A stretch of 64,000 nt of DNA, taken from NCBI GenBank assembly GCA_965279195.1, contig CBDIHP010000018.1:1-64000 (forward strand), read 5' to 3'. Within the stretch, counting starts at the first letter, position 1. Every line of letters starts with the position of its first letter. The position numbers and the translations under genes were made by a program. The stretch is from CBDIHP01 sp965279195. Its GTDB lineage: Bacteria; Planctomycetota; Planctomycetia; Isosphaerales; Isosphaeraceae. The notes below the pieces were generated by a model. That model worked only from the letters and a program-made list of their open reading frames with translations. It did no database searches and was not told the DNA's origin. This document shows positions 60,792 through 64,000 of this stretch, in pieces.

Positions 60792-62441
60792 CTACGGGCG
60801 GAGCATGTTGCGGAGGAGGACGAGGCCCATCACGAAGGCGAGCGTGAAGCCGACGTAGCCTAGCGTGGTCGGGCCGACCCCGGCGTGGACGATCAGGGAC
60901 GAGCCCACGATCAGGCCCGCGATCACGATGCCCGCCGTCAGGTTGTTGCTCGCCCGGGTCAGTTGCCGCACCAGGCTCTCGAAGTGCTGGAGGTCGAACT
61001 TGACCGTCAGCTCCCCCCGCTTGATCGACTCCAGCGACTCGCTCAGGACCTCCGGCAGCAGGGTCGCGATCCTCTGCGCGTCCTCGGTGGTCCGCACCGC
61101 CTGCATCAGCAGCCGCCTGGGGTTGTAGCGGCGGAGGGTCAGCTCGCGGAAGAACGGCTTGATCTGCGCGGCGATGTCGAAGTGCGGGTCGAGCCGCCGG
61201 CCCACCGACTCGATCGTGACCAGCGACCGGATCAGGAGCATCAGGTCGGACGGGATCACGAGCTGGTGCGACCGGAGGAGCGCGATCAGGTCGCGGAGCA
61301 GGGTGGCCAGGTCGATGGAGTCGAGGTTGAGGTCGCTGTAGGTCGACACCAGCTCGGCCACGTCGCGCCTCAGGGCCTTGGCCGCCGACTTCTCGCCCCG
61401 GATCTCCAGGTGGTCGAGCGACCGGATGACGCGGTCGGTGTCCTCGGACATGAGCCCCATGAGCAGGTCGACGATCGTCTCGCGGGTCCGAATGTCCAGC
61501 CGGCCGAACATGCCGTAGTCGAGCGGGGCGACGATGCCCCCGGGCAACACGCGGAGGTTCCCGGGATGCGGGTCGGCGTGGAAGAAGCCGAACCGGAAGA
61601 TCTGACGCAGGAGGATCGTCGCCCCCCGGACCGCCACCACAGACGGGTCGCCCCCCGCCGCCCGGATGCCGTCGAGGTCGTCGACGGCGACCCCCTCGAT
61701 GAACTCCATCGCCAGGATCCGCGGGGTGGAGTACTCGGGGAAGACCTCGGGGATGTGGGCGATCGGCTCGCGGGCGAACTGGGCGCGGCAGCGTTCCATC
61801 GTCCGGCGCTCGATGGCCAGGTCGAGTTCGCGCCTCAGCGTCCGGTCGAACTCCTTCGCCAGCGAGACCGGCCCGTAGGGGGCGAGCCAGGGGATCCGTC
61901 GCTCGGCGAGCAGGGCGAGGTTGTTCATGATGTCGAGGTCGGCCTGGACCTGGCGGTCGACCTCGGGCTTGCGGATCTTGAGCGCGATGAGCCGGCCGTC
62001 GTGGGTCCGGGCCCGGTGCACCTGCGAGATCGACGCGGCGGCGACCGGCGTCGGGTCGACCTCGGCGAAGACCTCCTTGAGGGGTCGACGGTACTCGAAG
62101 GCGAGGATCTCCTCGATCGCGTCGAACTCGACCGGCCGGACGTTCTCGCGGAGCTGGGCGAGTTCGGCGGTGTAGGACTCCGGCAGGAGGTCGTGCCGGG
62201 TGCTCAGGAGCTGGCCGATCTTGATGAACGCCGGGCCGAGTTCCTCGCAGACCATCCGGAGCCGGCGGGGTCGGTCGCTCGGCGGGATGCCGTCGCCGAA
62301 GGTGGCGCGCTCCAGCGGCCGGACGATCCCTTCGAGGTGCAGGGCCGACACCACATCCTGATATCCGTACTTCACCAGGGTCGCCACGATCTGGCGATAC
62401 CGGGGGAGGTCGCGGAGGTGCCCGACGGTCTCCTTGAGCAA
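60792..62441 (-). CDS. ABC1/UbiB-family atypical kinase
   Basis: The 549-residue protein shows the ADCK/UbiB marks: FIKIGQLLSTRHDLLPESYT (KxGQ helix), AAASISQVHRA (Ala-rich loop, with Ser where most have Gly), IALKIRKPEV (Lys of the ATP site), GFFHADPHPGNLR and LDYGMFGR (metal Asp). Two C-terminal helices (AGIVIAGLIVGSSLIVHA; VGFTLAFVMGLVLL) anchor it. UbiB proteins support quinone or prenyl-lipid synthesis. I favour TTG at 62441 with GAGG seven bases upstream. A GTG at 62555 would add 38 Pro/Arg-rich residues. Confidence 0.9.
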   Translation of the reverse strand: MLKETVGHLRDLPRYRQIVATLVKYGYQDVVSALHLEGIVRPLERATFGDGIPPSDRPRRLRMVCEELGPAFIKIGQLLSTRHDLLPESYTAELAQLRENVRPVEFDAIEEILAFEYRRPLKEVFAEVDPTPVAAASISQVHRARTHDGRLIALKIRKPEVDRQVQADLDIMNNLALLAERRIPWLAPYGPVSLAKEFDRTLRRELDLAIERRTMERCRAQFAREPIAHIPEVFPEYSTPRILAMEFIEGVAVDDLDGIRAAGGDPSVVAVRGATILLRQIFRFGFFHADPHPGNLRVLPGGIVAPLDYGMFGRLDIRTRETIVDLLMGLMSEDTDRVIRSLDHLEIRGEKSAAKALRRDVAELVSTYSDLNLDSIDLATLLRDLIALLRSHQLVIPSDLMLLIRSLVTIESVGRRLDPHFDIAAQIKPFFRELTLRRYNPRRLLMQAVRTTEDAQRIATLLPEVLSESLESIKRGELTVKFDLQHFESLVRQLTRASNNLTAGIVIAGLIVGSSLIVHAGVGPTTLGYVGFTLAFVMGLVLLRNMLRP

Positions 62442-62647
62442 GGCGGATCCTCGGTCGGATGGGGGCGGCCGGCGGGCGAGGGCAGGGCACCCGCCATCGG
62501 TCCGTTCCGCCGGATCATTCGGATATCCTACCGGGCCCGGCAACCCCCTCCCCACGGCTCACCCTTGCGTGAGGCCGCCGGGATCGATTACACTGATCCC
62601 ACGAAGATCGTCGCTGTTTACGCAACTCTTGATTGGGGAAGCCTTTC

Positions 62648-62974
62648 ATGCCGACCCAGGATCACGCGGGCGTCCGCCCCCTCGAGTCCTTGGACGATCT
62701 CGAAGAAACCCGCCTGGAAGCCACCGGCTACATCTTCCACGGGGTCGTCCCCGAGGAAGGGGCCAAGCGCGGGGCGGTGAAGGCCGGGACCAACGTCCTG
62801 CACTTCGCCCGCTGCGCCAAGATCGACAAGGCCGGCGACAACGAGAGCAAGATCTGGTTCCGGACCATCGGCATCGCCAAGATCCACCTCGACGAGATCG
62901 TCGGCGGCGGCCGCTGGAAGTGGTGCAAGATCTGCGAGCGCGAGATCACCCAGAAAATCATCAACGAACGTTGA
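62648..62974 (+). CDS. Small unknown protein with a C-terminal CxxC
   Basis: The 108-residue protein has an acidic N-terminus (LESLDDLEETRLEATGYIFH), a lysine-rich middle and the end WKWCKICEREITQKIINER, with a CKIC pair. RCAKIDKAGD provides another Cys. No family is recognised. ATG at 62648 is preferred over a TTG at 62633. It is divergent from the ABC1/UbiB gene and nearly touches the stop of the next minus-strand gene. Confidence 0.65.
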   Translation: MPTQDHAGVRPLESLDDLEETRLEATGYIFHGVVPEEGAKRGAVKAGTNVLHFARCAKIDKAGDNESKIWFRTIGIAKIHLDEIVGGGRWKWCKICEREITQKIINER

Positions 62975-62977
62975 TCT

Positions 62978-63358
62978 TCAGCCCTCCGCCGCCGCAGCCC
63001 CCCGACGCCCGTCCTTCTCCCGGTCGAGCAGGACGAACAGCACGATCCCCAGGGACGGGACGACGAACGCCACGGGCAGGCTGATCCAGAGCCTCGGGCT
63101 CTTCCAGCCCGCCCGGTCGATCATCACCAGGACGACCCAGCTCGCCGTCAGGAAGAAGTCGAGCATCGCCAGGTCGAAGACCCGGTCGTCCCGGAGCAGC
63201 TCCCAGAGCCTCGGGCTCGACAGCCCGATCGTGCGCTGGATCTCGTAAACCAGCCAGCCGCCGACCGTTGCGATCACCGCCAGCATCGCCCACGCGAAGG
63301 GCTTGTTGCGGCTCAGCGACGGCCGGGGTTCGTCGTTGCGCGGGGATGACTCGCTCAA
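62978..63358 (-). CDS. Three-helix membrane protein, weakly DUF2834-like
   Basis: The 126-residue protein has a polar N-terminus, helix one (FAWAMLAVIATVGGWLVYEI), helix two (FDLAMLDFFLTASWVVLVMI) and helix three (LWISLPVAFVVPSLGIVLFV), then DREKDGRRG. The order of helices with FD..LDFF and PSLGIVLF resembles DUF2834 proteins, whose role is unknown. Its start overlaps the stop of the receiver-like gene by four bases (ATGA), so they are translationally coupled. Confidence 0.6.
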   Translation of the reverse strand: MSESSPRNDEPRPSLSRNKPFAWAMLAVIATVGGWLVYEIQRTIGLSSPRLWELLRDDRVFDLAMLDFFLTASWVVLVMIDRAGWKSPRLWISLPVAFVVPSLGIVLFVLLDREKDGRRGAAAAEG

Positions 63359-63732
63359 CCGAGGAGTCCTTTCAGGATCGCGTCCGCCTTCGCCCCGCCC
63401 ACGTCCGCCTTGCCGAATCCGGGCACGGCCCCGAGTCCGATCGCGGCCTGCTGGGCATCGGCGTGGTTGCTCACGAGCATCACCGGCACCTCCGCCAGCT
63501 CGGCGTCGGCCTTCAGGGTCCGGATCAGGTCGAGGCCCATCGAGCCGTCGGAGTCGGTGACGCGGTTGACCAGGACGAGGTCATACGGCCCGCCGCCCTT
63601 CAGCTTGGCCACGGCCTCGTCGAAGTCGTCCGCCCGCGCCACCTCGGCGTCGAAGCCCTTCGTCAGATAGCGCGAGATGGTCGAGTGGTCGAAGCCACAC
63701 TGGCCGACGTTCAGGATGCGGCGGGAACTCAT
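63355..63732 (-). CDS. Receiver-like protein lacking the phosphoacceptor Asp
   Basis: The 125-residue protein follows the CheY fold, but the phosphoacceptor position is Asn56 (YDLVLVNRVTDSDG) and the N-terminal acidic pair is missing (ILNVGQCGFD). The motif VPVMLVSNHAD takes the place of the Thr/Ser switch. So it should not be phosphorylated in the usual way and may be a constitutive or ligand-binding pseudo-receiver. It is translationally coupled to the membrane protein downstream. Confidence 0.75.
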   Translation of the reverse strand: MSSRRILNVGQCGFDHSTISRYLTKGFDAEVARADDFDEAVAKLKGGGPYDLVLVNRVTDSDGSMGLDLIRTLKADAELAEVPVMLVSNHADAQQAAIGLGAVPGFGKADVGGAKADAILKGLLG

Positions 63733-63976
63733 CGGGCGGATCCTCGGTTTTCCGGGAAGTTCAGCTGTTCCACGCGGTCAACGCCGGGCTCGGGAGACTC
63801 GCGCCCGGGGTGTGCGTTCACTCTGTTCAGATGGTATGCCGTTCGGAAAGGGGAGCGACGTATCCCCTTTCTGGACGATCTTGACCGATTTCGGGATTTC
63901 TCCTAAAGTCCGCGACGTTGAGGGGGTCCACGGACGGACCGCCGGGCGAGAGGGCTCGAACTCCAGGGAGGGTGTC

Positions 63977-64000
63977 GTGACCCGCGCGACGTGGCAAAGG
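63977..64000 (+). CDS. Possible start of a gene running off the window
   Basis: GTG at 63977 follows GGGAGG at short spacing and opens a frame to the window end (VTRATWQR). Only eight codons are visible, so neither family nor reality can be judged. Confidence 0.3.

Overview
The window is high-GC DNA that reads as the chromosome of a planctomycete, most likely of the Isosphaeraceae/Gemmataceae type. The evidence is two DUF1501 proteins, an abundant Flp/Tad pilus gene set, several CxxC-containing and DUF-type proteins of planctomycete character, long GC-rich intergenic inverted repeats, and third-position G/C saturation that creates long antisense open frames. I saw no rRNA, tRNA, CRISPR array, prophage or transposase gene. 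The taxonomic call is inference from gene content.

Layout. 1-4447: end of a DUF1501 gene, a membrane acyltransferase-like protein, a tiny zinc-ribbon protein, a glycine-zipper protein and a GT87-type membrane glycosyltransferase. 4690-22005: a Tad (Flp pilus) locus. A sigma-54 activator with a degenerate receiver domain lies divergent from the secretin; then come an OmpA-like protein and a TadD-like TPR lipoprotein on the plus strand. A minus-strand operon carries tadV/cpaA, rcpC/cpaB, tadZ, an isoprenylcysteine-methyltransferase-like gene, tadA, tadB, tadC, a small membrane protein and an ABC exporter pair. It is headed by a 59-residue membrane ORF and an flp pilin gene with a good sigma-54 promoter match. 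22883-35019: a run of ten plus-strand genes that starts as a chemosensory cluster (CheW, ligand-domain-less MCP, CheA-REC hybrid, REC-DUF4388-REC) and continues into two coiled-coil proteins, an FGE-like protein, a zinc-ribbon GTPase and a GAP1-N-like GTPase partner. This combination is the most interesting unit of the window.

35231-58854: mixed housekeeping and envelope genes: DUF1501, a HEAT/degenerate-gluzincin membrane protein, YjbQ, an SDR, a CAP-domain protein, RseP with extra PDZ domains overlapping Dxr, a phosphatase whose start codon overlaps that of a divergent membrane protein, a thioredoxin-like lipoprotein, two amidohydrolases (the second frameshifted), a second site-2 protease, a metal-ligand-poor M24 homologue, a response regulator, a C45 peptidase, an esterase, a divergent Flp pilin and GuaA. 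58901-64000: a frameshifted DUF486 gene, an array of four near-identical flp genes on the plus strand, an ABC1/UbiB-family kinase and three small genes including another degenerate receiver.

How the parts may work together (inference): five almost identical flp genes plus one divergent flp gene supply pilin for the Tad machine. The sigma-54 activator next to the secretin could drive the flp promoter at 21990-22005. The chemosensory-GTPase cluster directly behind the Tad locus is a candidate controller of pilus activity or surface behaviour. At least three families of intergenic inverted-repeat elements (443-557/39655-39953, 1916-2082/41853-42035, 51634-51734/53925-54047) recur in the window.
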